Assembly: GCA_032716605.1 (NCBI GenBank) | Contig: JAVRFV010002325.1 | Span: forward strand, 1-64,000 | DNA: 64,000 bases | DNA from: Paralithodes platypus | Lineage: Eukaryota; Arthropoda; Malacostraca; Decapoda; Lithodidae | Reading direction: 5' to 3' | In this document: one piece after another, positions 21,701 through 33,409 of the stretch | How positions within the stretch are numbered: the first letter of the stretch is position 1 | Layout of the letters: each line of letters opens with the position of its first letter | Position numbers and translations under genes: made by a program | The notes under the pieces: generated by a model | Told to the model about the DNA's origin: nothing | Seen by the model: only the letters and a program-made list of their open reading frames with translations | The model's database searches: none

Positions 21701-21984
21701 GTGTAGGACACGAGGGGTAGTGGATACGCGAGGTGGGGGAAGGGTCAGTGGTTAGAAGCGATAGGCAGGTGTGGTTTGGAGCTGCTTAGCCCTGCGGGCT
21801 TCGGCCTGTCTGAACTGGTTGGGTTGGTGCCTTCTCTCCTTCTTTCTTCTCTCACGCTGATCTATGGGGCGTCTGCTCTCACCTGGTCCTTTCGTTCTGT
21901 GGGCCTTTCCTTCGGGTGTTTCTGTTCCCGTTTCTTTGTTGTTCTCGCTCGTGGCTTCCGTGGTGGGCTTCTCGTTCTGGGGCA
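18761..21984 (-). repeat. Gypsy-2 5' LTR, about 3.2 kb
   Basis: Boundaries TG at 18761 and CA at 21984 are set by the primer-binding-like site and by where homology with the left LTR stops (next to the purine tract there). Only 20581-21984 can be compared with the left copy, because the rest lies outside the window. The LTR ends on the plus-right side with an open frame identical in style to the end of the third ORF. No other gene is seen in 18761-20580. Confidence 0.65.
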
Positions 21985-22055
21985 TTTTAGTTTTGATACC
22001 AAACGAATATAAATGGGTGGAATAGTTTGGCTGCAGCATTGAAAACTGTCTATTC

Positions 22056-22690
22056 TTAACCTCTGAAGTGCGCATGGGGGTAATTGGAAACGTCCCCCTG
22101 TGCTGACGTATTTGAGGTGTTTCCGCCACTAAAATATTCATTGTGCCATTAATAGCATTAATACTTATCCATATGCGCCTATTATGGGTTGATTATAAAG
22201 GTATTAACCTGAAACAACAATAAAACGAGTGAAAACAGCGTTTGGATGGTCAAAATCGGAGATATAGCCCGCGAGTTGTATAATGTATGGGTGAGGCAAT
22301 CTGCTTTCCCGCCAATTTCCCCCAAGGCCACTGAGACACAGTCGATCGATACTCTCTCTCTCTCTCTTGCACTCGCTTGCTATCAGTGATGACCACACCC
22401 TCCAATCGGATTTCTAATGTTAGCACGAAAATATACCTCAGAATAAGGGAATAACAGGGAAAATAGGTGATAACTGAAGGAGGAGGAAAGTGGGGAAGCG
22501 GGGGAGGTAGAGGACTGAGATTTTGCATGGCCCAGGGGCCAAAAAAAAAAAAAAAAATAAAAAAAAAAAATATAAAAAAATCTTTTTTTTTCGATGTCAA
22601 AAGTTGATTTTTATTTTCTCTGACTCTTAAGAGTCTCCCCGCAGTGCGCCGGGGGAACTCTTAAGAGTCTCCCCGCAGCTCCCGGGTTAA
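22056..22690 (-). mobile_element. MITE-A copy 2
   Basis: Inverted relative to copy 1, with TTAA at 22056-22059 and 22687-22690. It lies 71 bp outside the Gypsy-2 LTR. Confidence 0.85.
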
Positions 22691-24558
22691 ATGACTTGAA
22701 AATCGTATTAGCTACCTACACAACGTTTTCAGTCTTCAGTCTATAGGCTTCCCCGCATCCCCTAGTTTTGCTTAATAATATTTTAGTTAGTCATTCAGAT
22801 CCATAATTTTTAAAATTTAACTTTCTCAAAATAGTTAAGTCCCTACGAATTCCAGCAATGATTTAACCAACGAGGTAGCTTTCCTGCATCTCTCCTGATA
22901 ATCGTCTGCAGATTGGTCATAGTGAGTTTATCCGAATTAACAGGCCTAAATCAATACAATAACTGGCATAGGGTTATCGGGTGTATAGAGTCGTGGTTAA
23001 AGGTTGTTACATAACTCGTAATTAACTTATATAAATCAACAGGCATAAATCAATACAAGAACTGGCAAGGGACACAAATTGACAGACGAACAATGCAACG
23101 TAAGGTTATGTATAGCTAACTGCTAAAAATGGGGGAACGAAGATAGGTGTCTTCTCTTTTTACAAGTTCCCTAAATAATGTTAACATTAGGGAGTTGGTA
23201 CACCAATAAAATAGCAATGTGGATCTCAGTGAGTTATGGGGCTGTCTAGTGTAATTTCATAATTAATCTCGGAATTACTCCTAGGTATTTTGTCTAGTGA
23301 AATGGAGGTGGTATTAGGAAGGTTGGGAATATATATAGTTAGTGGATAAAACAACGGGAGGTTAGAGACATAGAATTGCTAAGATTGGGGGGACTATGAT
23401 TGTTATATAACTAAATACAGGGCTGACGTAATCACGATCTGATTTGGTGTGAAATGGAGTGTCTTAGATCGCCTCGAATCTACACAATGAAAGTATTATA
23501 GCCTGTATGGTGGTTACACAATTAAATACATACTTAGGTGGTACATCAAGCATATCAGTGAGTAAAGTATGGTGGTTTGTAAAACGAGAAGACTGTGATT
23601 GAGAGACGTATAATATGTGGAATGAATTGGGAGAGAGAGAGAGACCAAATCGGGGATGGAAAAGGGGCCTGGGATCTCGTTGGGGATGGAGGTTTCGCTC
23701 TCAGGATTTTCGTTCCTGTGGCTCGTTAGGGGTGGATGTTTCGCTCTCAGGTTTTTCGTTCCTGTGGTATTTTAATAACTTTGGAAAGCAAAGATCACGA
23801 AGGTATCCACTGATGCAGTAGTTTATTAATTTTTCAAAGCAGTAAACAAAATTATTTGAGTTTTTAATTTCCTCAAATTTATTTTTGTGAAAATATTCTA
23901 CCATTCTTTATAATTCTTATTTAAGGATCTTCCTACCTAATTTCAATAACCACCCTTATATTCCTACTTCCTCTTTTTCTTAGCTCAGTGCTTCCTTTAT
24001 CACATTACATTACCCAGTTCATGGTAGCAAAGGGGCTAATAAGCTTTCCATTTTTTATTAGATAACAGGATATCTTTTTAATCTCCTTTATAATCATTAT
24101 ATTTTCATTATGATATATAATTATGAAGTTTGAGCGAGGTTTGGCATCCTCTACCCAACCTTTTCCGTTTCTGTCTGTCTGCTTCACTGTCCAGACACCA
24201 GTCCTACTTTTCCTCCTGGGGGTGGGAGGCTAGGAATCTTCCTCCTCTTGTAAAATTCACCTACTAGCCGAGACAGAGAAAAGGGCGAGGGAATGCGAAA
24301 GTGGTCCTGGACCCCTGGTCATGATGTGCTTAGATATATGAAAATAATTCTCAAGACAAATGTCAAGCACGGAAATTAAGCAAATTTAACAACTATTACT
24401 GCTACTATAAATACTTGTAAAGTAATTGTGTAAAACGAGTATTATTTATGCCTTCCAAAACTTATCCTTTAAATTAAAGCTATGCCAATTGGAATATCCA
24501 TTAAATGATTAATGTGTGTGTATGTGTCAGGAAGTAATTGGACCTTTATGTATATACA

Positions 24559-24620
<62 letters not shown>

Positions 24621-25727
24621 CCTGTATATATAATTGCTTATTGCTTTAATGACCTCAATATAGCTTTTTATATGGCTTCAGAATGCTAGAATTGCTCATA
24701 TTTCAAAACAAATCTCGGGGGGGGGGGGGGGGCTTACAGCGCCCCCTCGAACCCCGGCCCCAGCTGATTAGGCTCGCTGCGCTCGCCACCCACCCCTGCG
24801 GGAAGGTGGGAACAGGGGGGGGCCTCAGAAACAGCCTTTGCCCCTCCTAAGGATAAATGAAATGACACCCCTGTGTATACAGTGTGTAAATGTACGAACA
24901 ATAAGGAATTCTAAAGAATAAAACGCCTCCTCCCCATTCAGTTAATGCCTGGCAGATTTTGTTTATACCTATGAGCTGCTTGGCGGCGCTGGGTGTCGAG
25001 AAGCTACACTAAGCCCATTGAAGTGGACAATCCTTTCCTAATGATCCTTTCCTTGCCTTGACCCTGCTATTACAAACTTTATGCTGACATAAACCTTATC
25101 TGCCCATAATAATTATGATTTAGGCTTTCAGTCATACTCCATCCTATGCTTAACTCACTGCCATAACTTAATATAACTAGTTTGGACAAGTGTAGCTAAA
25201 ATATAGAATATATAACAAGTCTGGGTTTGAGTCTGCGCAGTTCATACCCTTGAGAGAGTGAGTTAGTTAGAGAGGGAGTGACTGTATCGCTAGATCCGTT
25301 CTCAAAAGCAGCTAGAATATCATCTATATTTAATAAATGCAAAAACTCGCTAGAATGATGCTACAATCTCTGGAAGGGTTTGTTTTGCATGTTTTGCAAT
25401 TAAATATATGGTTCAAGAATGTGTGATATTTATAGAGTATCACTGGGAATTATGTTTCTAATGTAAAAAATGCAAGCTAAATGTAGCATTTTATGATGTA
25501 GCGTTAAAGTAGCTATATTGGCAACACTGAGTCACTTACTTTTCACCAAGGAAGTTATATTAGGGGGAGGGATAGTGGGTAGAACGTACCCTATGTAAAC
25601 GTGAAGCCAGATAAAATATTGGCAGGTAGGATACTGGCGAGTCTGGTTAACTCTGATTATATTGCATCATATAGATAAGCAAAAATAATGATAGGTTATA
25701 TTAATCTAGTAACATATAATTAATATT
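22691..25727. other. About 3 kb without recognisable genes
   Basis: AT-rich DNA with stops in all frames. It holds a 50-bp tandem duplication near 23685-23780 (GTTTCGCTCTCAGG units), an AT dinucleotide run at 24559-24617, and a run of about 18 G at 24717-24732 followed by a GC-rich patch to about 24850. No coding sequence, RNA gene or transposon ends were recognised. Confidence 0.6.
24559..24617. repeat. (AT)n microsatellite
   Basis: About 29 AT units in a row. Confidence 0.95.
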
Positions 25728-25796
25728 ATAGGTTTGATTCCCGGAGGGAAGTAGTGAAAACCTAATATTTAGTAGGGCCCCGTAATCAATGACGAT
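25728..25796 (+). repeat. 69-bp inverted repeat, left arm
   Basis: Pairs with 28926-28994 in opposite orientation with a single mismatch (near GTCAATGAC). Between the arms lie MITE-A with MITE-B, and the Harbinger-like element. Confidence 0.85.
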
Positions 25797-25804
25797 ATTG
25801 CCTA

Positions 25805-26899
25805 TTAACCTCTGAAGTGCGCATGGGGGTAATTAGACACCTCTGCCTGTGCGCATGTATTTGAGCTGTTTCCATCACTAAAATATTCATTTTACCATAA
25901 ATAGCATTAACACCTTACGAGCGGCCTATGCGGTTTATTTATGTGTACCGCACAGCGGGGTGTTTTTAGCCAAAATAGGGCTGTTTACGTGATCATTTTC
26001 ATGCCTAAATAAGACCCAGAACGTAAAACAAGTACCTATCCCTGAAAGGGCATAAACAGAGCTTTCGAATGACACCATAACGATCCTTGTATGATGGATA
26101 GTTTTCTTGCAATAACCGTGCAACGCGAGTGCAAATAGCAGGTAATTCGGTACTTTCAGTACATAATTGAGTATGTAGCGAGTGAGAGAGGGAGGAGGGA
26201 GCTGAGATTTGTGTCAGTAGGTTCGCCGCGGTGGTCTGGAGCAGTCATACGCTCGCTAGTCTCCTGCCACCACTTGTCTCTCTCTCTCAGCCACATTACG
26301 TGCTGAAATTGCCACTCGAGTTATGTCGAGCGCCGCCACATAGTCCAGCTTTATTTAACTCGACTTATGTTGCTCGCCGCTAAATAAGGGTTAATACTTA
26401 TCCATATGCGCCTATTATAGGTTGATTATAAAGGTATTAACCTGTTACAACAATAAAACGAGTGAAAACAGCGTTTGGATGGTCAAAATCGGCGATACAG
26501 GGCGGGAGTTACATAATGTATGGGTGAGGCAACCTCCTTTCCCGCCAATTTCCCCCAAGGCTGGAGAGACACTGTCGATCGATACTCTCTCTCTCTCTCT
26601 CTCTCTTGCACTCGCTTGCTAACAGTGATGACAATGCCCTGCTTGCAACTCGCTAATGTTAGCACGAAAATATACCTCAGAATAAGGGAATAACAGGGAA
26701 AATAGGTGATAACTGAAGGAGGGGAGGAAAGTGGGGAAGGAGGGGAGGTAGAGGAGTGATATTTTGCATGGCCCAGGGGCAAAAAAAAAAAAAAAATATT
26801 TCGATGTTTAAAAAAAAAAAAAAAAATTCTCTGACTTTCTGAGTCTTCCCACAGTCCGCCGGGGAACTCTTAAGAGTCTTCCCGCAGTTCCCGGGTTAA
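25805..26899 (-). mobile_element. MITE-A copy 3, interrupted by MITE-B
   Basis: TTAA at 25805-25808 and 26896-26899. Removing 25907-26394 with one TTAA restores the ATAGCATTAATACTTATCC reading seen in other copies. Confidence 0.85.
25907..26394. mobile_element. MITE-B copy 2
   Basis: Same 488-bp length as copy 1 and inverted with respect to it. Flanked by TTAA at both ends inside MITE-A. Confidence 0.85.
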
Positions 26900-26997
26900 T
26901 ATAATAGTCTTCCTTCAACACCCGCGGCAGCAGTTTTGAATCTCCCGCGGGGAAGGGTCAGGGAGTACTCTTCATAAGTGCACGCTTAATTCTCTTA

Positions 26998-28701
26998 TGG
27001 TGGGGTCACACATTCACGTATATTGCTCCCGTCCGGCGTATCGCCAATTTATGTAAAGACGCGAGTAGTTTCTGCCGTTGAACGCCCGTTCTTCCACGTC
27101 TATTGCACTTCCCGACAGACGTAGCGTAACGGGGCCAGTGTTACGTCAGACGTAATGGAGTCGTATTGAACTACGTACGTGTTTGCGACGTGCGTAAGCA
27201 TAGCCCCGTTCGACCTCATGGGCTGCACGATTTGCGGGAACACAGGCCACGCCCATGCCACGCCCCCTCAAGACCGGCGTAGCTGAGGCCGCACGTCTTG
27301 GGATTTGTTAGGTCGTACCTGGACCGGTTCTGGCCAATCGTAGGCACACCCCGTCTGACCAAACACAGACAAAGACAGTCTTTGTCAACCACGTAGGTCT
27401 GGGTTGGAATCTGGGAACTACAAAAGGGCAGGAATGGCCACACCATTCCCATTCCCAGTCCTTCATCGGCACCATGAACAACATCGAGGAATTCATCCTG
27501 GAGGAGTTACCCGCTGAGTGCCAGCCAATTTTGACGGTGTGCTTCTGCCAGTGCCAGATTTTTTTTTTTTTTTTGGCTAAATCTATTAAGTTGGGAGAGA
27601 AATGGTAAAAAAAACACACCCCTCGCCAGAAATCAGGTCCCCGATGGTCCCGAAAGTAGCTGAAAAGACACTATAGACTACAGAGACTTTTATGGTATCG
27701 GAATGTATGGGTGGGAGGGTGGTGGAAGGGTGGTTTTGGGGTTGGTTGGGGGAAGGTAGAAGGGTAATTGACTTGTGTTACACATATGAAGCCGATTGGT
27801 GAGGTAGTTTCGCCACCACGGATTTTCCTTTTTTTCCTTTTCTTCGTACGGATACGCTAGAAGTGGGTGGTGGGAGGCGGTTGGGGGTGTGGTGGGGGGA
27901 AGGCAGAAGGGATAGACTTGTCACACAAATATGGAACCGATTGGTGCAGTCGTTTCGCCGCCACAGATTTTCCTTTTTTTTACTTCTGACGGGACCGACA
28001 GTCAGCGAGTGGGTGGGAGGAGGGATTTGGGATTTTTGTGGTGGGTAGCCTAAAGGGTAAGGTACATGTGGTAAAAATATGAAAGCCATAGGTGCAGTCG
28101 TTTCGCTGCTACGATTTGTTTTCGGCAGGGTGCAGAGGGTGGCAGGGTTGGCTTGTTGGTTGCTGCTCCGGTGTGGTGAGAGGTGTGACTGGAGGGTCCC
28201 TCGCTGGTCCCGTTGTCCCCTCGTACAACGGTGCCGCGTCTTCCCGCCAACCCGCAGTGCGGCGGTTCTGCCAGATGCGGCCTAACTAACGTATACTTCC
28301 ACGTTCGACTGGAACTTTCTACGATTTGACGAGAGCAGCTCTCGTCTGACGGGGTAGCTGCTACGTCTGACAAGGCTGCTCCGGTCAGACGGCCGTGGTG
28401 GCCAGGTCGGTCGTAAGTTTTCCCGTCTTTTGACATACGTGAGGGCGAGCCACGTTCTTGATTCAACTCGAATCAACAACCGCGCGGCCTTGGCCGCACC
28501 CACAACATTCCCGACCCACGTGGGCTACTCGTTTCTACTCGCGCCATGCATGAGTACCCCCCCGACTGGCCGTAATTTCATTTACGTTTTGCGTATTATG
28601 CCATTACGTTTTACGTAATCGGTTGCCAACTACCAATATACCTTCGTTTACAACAGACGGGAGCTGACGGGAGCAATATACGTGAATGTGTGACCCCACC
28701 A
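26998..28701. mobile_element. Harbinger-like non-autonomous element, 1.7 kb
   Basis: Perfect 36-bp terminal inverted repeats begin TGGTGGGGTCACACATTC, and TTA flanks both ends (26995-26997, 28702-28704), the 3-bp duplication typical of PIF/Harbinger. Inside are about 2.5 tandem units of roughly 145 bp (27775-28130) with CGATTGGTG and GTCGTTTCGCCGCCAC blocks. A short frame at 27472 (MNNIEEFILEELPAEC) could be a coding remnant. No transposase catalytic motif was found, so it is probably a deletion derivative. Confidence 0.7.
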
Positions 28702-28925
28702 TTATGGAATCGTCTTATGATTGGGTACCCTACAGAAAAAAACTGTAGAAAATAAAAAAGAAAATTTAACTTAATATCTGTTATATTATGGCTTTCCATG
28801 TGTGGATTTCTTGTGCGTGGCTTCCAGACGCTGGCCCCATAGCGGCCATAACTTCCTTCAATGATATACCAAGATACAACTATAGAACTCAACGAATGGG
28901 AAGGGGATGGATGGGAGGGCCATGC

Positions 28926-28994
28926 ATCGTCAATGATTACGGGGCCCTACTAAATATTAGGTTTTCACTACTTCCCTCCGGGAATCAAACCTAT
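28926..28994 (-). repeat. 69-bp inverted repeat, right arm
   Basis: Reverse complement of 25728-25796 apart from one base. Confidence 0.85.
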
Positions 28995-29191
28995 AATTTA
29001 ATAGTGGCCCCTTCATCATTGCCGCGCATCCTAGGGATTTGGTGGCAGCACTGTTGTACGGTATAACAACCAAAGCACCTCAGTGGCTTGTCCTTATTAT
29101 AGATAGTCTGTGCGCCACGCGTGCCTGCCAGCTTGCTTGCTGCAGTGTTACCAAAGTTAAGGGAATATCCGCAAAATGAGGGAGCAATAGA

Positions 29192-30450
29192 TTAACCCGG
29201 GAACTGCGGGAAGACTCTTAAGAGTTCCCCCGGCGGACTGCGGGAAGACTCTTAACCTCTGAAGTGCGCATGGGGGTAATTGGAAACGTCCCCCTGTGCT
29301 GACGTATTTGAGGTGTTTCCGTCACTAAAATATTCATTGTGCCATTAATAGCATTAATATTTATCCATATGCGCCTATTATGGGTTGATTATAAAGGTAT
29401 TAACCTGAAACAACAATAAAACGAGTGAAAACAGCGTTTGGATGGTCAAAATCGGAGATATAGCCCGCGAGTTGTATAATGTATGGGTGAGGCAATCTGC
29501 TTTCCCGCCAATTTCCCCCAAGGCCACTGAGACACAGTCGATCGATACTCTCTCTCTCTCTTGCACTCGCTTGCTATCAGTGATGACCACACCCTCCAAT
29601 CGGATTTCTAATGTTAGCACGAAAATATACCTCAGAATAAGGGAATAACAGGGAAAATAGGTGATAACTGAAGGAGAGGAGGAAAGTGGGGAAGGAGGGG
29701 AGGTAGAGGACTGAGATTTTGCATGGCCCAGGGGCCAAAAAAAAATAAAAAAATAAAAAAAAAAAATATAAAAAAATATTTTTTTTCGATGTCAAAAGTT
29801 GATTTTTATTTTCTCTGACTCTTAAGAGTCTTCCCGCAGTGCGCCGGGGGAACTCTTAAGAGTCTCCCCGCAGCTCCCGGGTTAAGAGTCAGAGAAAAAA
29901 AAATCAATTTTATACATCGGAAAAAAATATATATTTTTATTTTTTATTTTTTATTTTTTTTTGCCCTTGGGCCATGCAAAATATCAGTCCTCTACCTCCC
30001 CTCCTTCCCCACTTTCCTCACCTCCTTCAGTTATCACCTATTTTCCCTGTTATTCCCTTATTCTGAGGTATATTTTCGTGCTAACATTAGCGAGTTGCAA
30101 GCAGGGCATTGTCATCACTGTTAGCAAGCAAGTGCAAGAGAGAGAGAGAGAGAGTCTCGATCGACAGTGTCTCAGTGGCCTTGGGGGAAATTGGCGGGAA
30201 AGCAGGTTGCCTCACCCATACATTATGTAACTCGCGGCCTGTAGCGCCGATTTTGACCATCCAAACGCTGTTTTCACTCGTTTTATTGTTGTAACAGGTT
30301 AATACCTTTATAATCAAGCTATAATAGGCGCATATGGATAAGTATTAATGCTATTTATGGTAAAATGAATATTTTAGTGATGGAAACAGCTCAAATACAT
30401 GCGCACAGGCAGAGGTGTCTAATTACCCCCATGCGCACTTAAGAGGTTAA
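29192..30450 (+). mobile_element. MITE-A copy 4, holding another MITE-A
   Basis: TTAA at 29192-29195 and 30447-30450. The second ACTCTTAAGAGT box near its left end is split by an inverted MITE-A. Confidence 0.85.
29252..29885 (-). mobile_element. MITE-A copy 5, nested in copy 4
   Basis: Inverted full-length copy at the TTAA of an ACTCTTAAGAGT box of copy 4. TTAA at 29252-29255 and 29882-29885. Confidence 0.85.
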
Positions 30451-30542
30451 AGAAGGAACGTATTTAAGAGTTAATTAATGTTGGTAAAAACACTTGCAAA
30501 TTATTTAATATAAATTAGATATATATAAGCAAGATGAAAACA

Positions 30543-30775
30543 TTAACCCCTTCAGACTCATTTGACACAGAGGTTGCCAAATTAGCAATAAGAAATAGAC
30601 TTCTCTCACTCTTATAATTACCACTCCAAAATTAGTTTTCTGCCCACAGCTAACTCAAAGACAACTGCAGAGGTTGAAGTAACTAAACTAAGGTTCTAAA
30701 TACCCCTGATGGTAACAAAGACTTTAAAGTATCCCTAATCGGCTCAAAATCTCGTCATATGTCGGAGAGGGTTAA
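30543..30775. mobile_element. MITE-F, 233 bp
   Basis: Starts TTAACCCCTTCAGACTCAT and ends GTCGGAGAGGGTTAA. The ends are imperfect inverted repeats and TTAA is present on both sides. Non-coding. Confidence 0.65.
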
Positions 30776-31133
30776 GTATACATATACACTATAAAACACT
30801 CATATATGATGCAAGCTGTATACTTTCAAGCAACACAACAACATTAAAATGTTATATTGAATATACATTATTATGTTACACATTATGCAGATGTTAATTT
30901 GTAAAGTAGCACTAAAACTGGACATTTATACTAATGACATCTAGGGATATTTTGTCCCACCATTGACGTTGGCAACTCCCGAATCTCACATCAACAATGG
31001 CGGGTGTTGGAGGAGGTCTGCTTGTGCACCTCCTCATAATGACGACAATTACACGATGACTGGCCTTTACAGTAGCCTCTATTTATGACTTTAACTATGT
31101 CTGCAGAGCCTCTGGATAACGTTCAATTGATTA
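30776..31133. other. Spacer without recognisable features
   Basis: AT-rich. No open frame or repeat was recognised here. Confidence 0.5.
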
Positions 31134-31752
31134 TTAACCCGGCAAGTACGGGAAGACTCTTAAGAGTTTCCTCGGGCGACTGCGGGAAGACTCTTAAGAT
31201 CCTGGGCCTAAAAAAATCCATTTAAAACACGCCACAAAAACTTGAACCCTTTTTCTTTTTTTGTTTTGCCCCTGGGCCATGCCAAATATCACTCCTCCAC
31301 ATCCCCTCCTTCCCCACTTCCCCCCCCCCCCCTCCTTCAATTATGACCTATTTTTCCTGTTATTCCCTTATTCTGTGGTCTATTTTTGTGCTAACATTAG
31401 CGAGTTGCAAGCAGGGCGTTGTCATCAGTGTTACCAAGAGTGGGAAAGAGCGAGAGAGAGAGTATTGCGCAACAGTGTCTCCACCCGTCTGGCAGGCTGG
31501 CTGGCTGGCAGGCTGCCTCAGCCATATGTTATGTAACTCCCGGCCTCTATTGCCGATTTTGACCATCCAAACGCTGCTTCCACTTGTTTATTGTTGTAAC
31601 TGGTTAATATCTTCATATTAATGGTAAAATAGGCGCATATGAATAAGTATTAACGATATTTATGGTAAAATAACGATGTTAGTGATGGGAACAGCTCAAA
31701 TATGTGCGCACAGGGGGTGTCTCATACCCCCCATGCGCAGCCGAGAGGTTAA
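31134..31752 (+). mobile_element. MITE-A copy 6, diverged
   Basis: TTAA at 31134-31137 and 31749-31752. It keeps both ACTCTTAAGA boxes, CCTGGGCCATGC and the GA run, but carries a C run at 31319-31332 and several indels. Confidence 0.8.
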
Positions 31753-31929
31753 TAGCGTTATTAGTACAAGGTAGGGATTATTACGATTTAATGGGACCAA
31801 GGATAGTCAATATAATGTCTTTGTGGGGACCCCTCCCATTGTCCTTTGTGATCGTGCTGCCATCTCTCGAACGCGCGGATCCCTATTTACAGATTTGTGG
31901 AGTCTTCTTTCCTCTCTAGGTCATCTGTA

Positions 31930-33361
31930 CTCTATGCTCTACTGTACGTATGATAGTGGTAAATGGACCAGAGGCAGCAGAAATGAGGATAGGAGGGGAA
32001 AGAATAGAAACAAGGGAGTAAGTGAAGTATTTAGGGGTATGGATAGGGAGGGAAGGGCGACAAAGGACAATGAATGAGAAAATCATGAAGGTGGAGCAGT
32101 GTAGTGGGAAACTGTGGAATGTTACAAACACCAGAGTGAATAAATATAAAATAGTAAGAGAGGTGTGGAAGGACTTTGAAGTGCTGAAAATAATGTACGG
32201 GATGGATGTGAGAGGGAGTACAGGGGGAGAAATAAATAGACTAGAGACGGGACAAAATAAAATAGGAAGAATAGGGTTAGGAGCAAGAAGGTAGACAGCA
32301 AATGAAGCAGTGAGAGGGGAGATGGGATGGAGTACGTTTGAGGAAAGAGTGGCGAAGGCAAAGTTGAGGTACAAGAGTAGGTTGGAGGAGATGGAGGATA
32401 ATAGGTGGCAAAGGAAAGTGTATGAAGGGGGGGAGGGGAAGAGTAGATGGGCAAAAGAGTGTAGGAGAAAACTGAAAAAAATAGGAGTGGTGAGAGAGGA
32501 GTGGAGAGATGTAGGGAGTAATGCAGGACTATAGGTCAGGGAAGGACACTAGAGAAAGAGATAGGAACGAGAGTGAAGGAAGTAGGAAGACAGGAATGCA
32601 AGAGAAATATGGAGAAGAAAAGTACACTGATAAGATATAGAAGCAAGGGGAGACCGAGAAAAGAGGAGTTTTATGACGGAAGTTGGGGAGCTGAACTACT
32701 ATTTATGGCTAGGGCAGGAGTATTAGAGACAAATAGGAGAACATGGAGGTGGAATGGGGGGGGAGGGGGGTGAAAGAGAGTGTCTACAGTGGGAGGTGGG
32801 AGGGAGGGGAGTGGAGGAGACAATAGAACATATAGTGACAGAGTGCCAGGGGTATGCAGAGGAGAGAGATGGGTTGGAAGATTAGTTGAAACGGTTGGTA
32901 GGGGAGAGGGAATGGGAAGAACTGAAAGAAGAGGAGGATGAGGGTGTAAAATTTGTGTTAGGTCTCGGGACAGAAGAGGGGGTAGATGGGGAAATGGAGA
33001 AAAGAATGAAGGTAGTGAAAAGATTCCTGGAGCAGGTGTGGCAGAAGAGAAAATGGAATAGAATAGAATAGAATAGGGTGAGGGGGGATAAGGTGATCAG
33101 AGTGGGGGAGGAAGATAAATGAGATTAAATAGTAGAGAGGGGGAGTAGGGAAAAGTTAAGTTAAGGAGAGAACAAGATATTGGGGGGTGGAGGAGGGGTA
33201 AATAGGGAGAGGAGAATTCTGCTTAAGCTATATACTTCAATACTTTTCTTTAACTATCCCTTCTACGACTACTTATTTTCTAAACTACATCCTAAGCTCT
33301 AGCTGTTTCTGGAGAAAAAAATCACCGGTGCATAGGTGAGCTGGTTCCAAAAAAAAAAAAA
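31930..33361 (+). pseudogene. LINE-A: 3' part of a non-LTR retrotransposon
   Basis: The coding part starts near 31930 with VNGPEAAEMRIGGE, then VKYLGVWIGREGRQR, LETGQNKIGRIGLGARR, an in-frame stop at about 32292, TANEAVRGEMGWSTFEER, and a cysteine/histidine block (ETIEHIVTECQGY) near 32820-32850. These are the thumb and C-terminal regions that follow RT in many arthropod LINEs. The RT catalytic motifs are missing through 5' truncation. A GAATA pentamer repeat is at 33056-33077 and the element ends in an A run (33349-33361). Several stops and shifts make it dead. The clade was not assigned. Confidence 0.7.
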
Positions 33362-33409
33362 GGGACAGCAACTCCACAAGAAGAAGAAGAAGAAGACACT
33401 TCACAAAAA

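Larger units (their letters stand above)
1..21984 (-). mobile_element. Gypsy-2: Ty3/gypsy LTR retrotransposon, left LTR cut by window edge
   Basis: A minus-strand retroelement runs from its 5' LTR on the right (18761-21984) through gag, protease, RT, RNase H, integrase and an extra proline/threonine-rich ORF to a 3' LTR on the left. The LTR assignment rests on bases 1-220 plus 8946-10151 matching 20581-21984 nearly base for base. A purine-rich tract (minus strand, complement of 10152-10171) abuts the left LTR and a primer-binding-like site abuts the right LTR at 18760. The coding region has many frameshifts, so the copy is dead. Gypsy-1 sits in its 3' LTR and a TRIM-like element interrupts its coding region. 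Target duplication cannot be checked because the left end lies outside the window. Confidence 0.85.

Noticed and set aside
28050..28466. 138-codon frame in the Harbinger-like element
   Set aside because: Composition and lack of motifs do not support a gene; it overlaps tandem units.
33056..33077. Telomere-like pentamer run
   Set aside because: The unit is GAATA, not the arthropod TTAGG; it is a microsatellite in the LINE-A tail.
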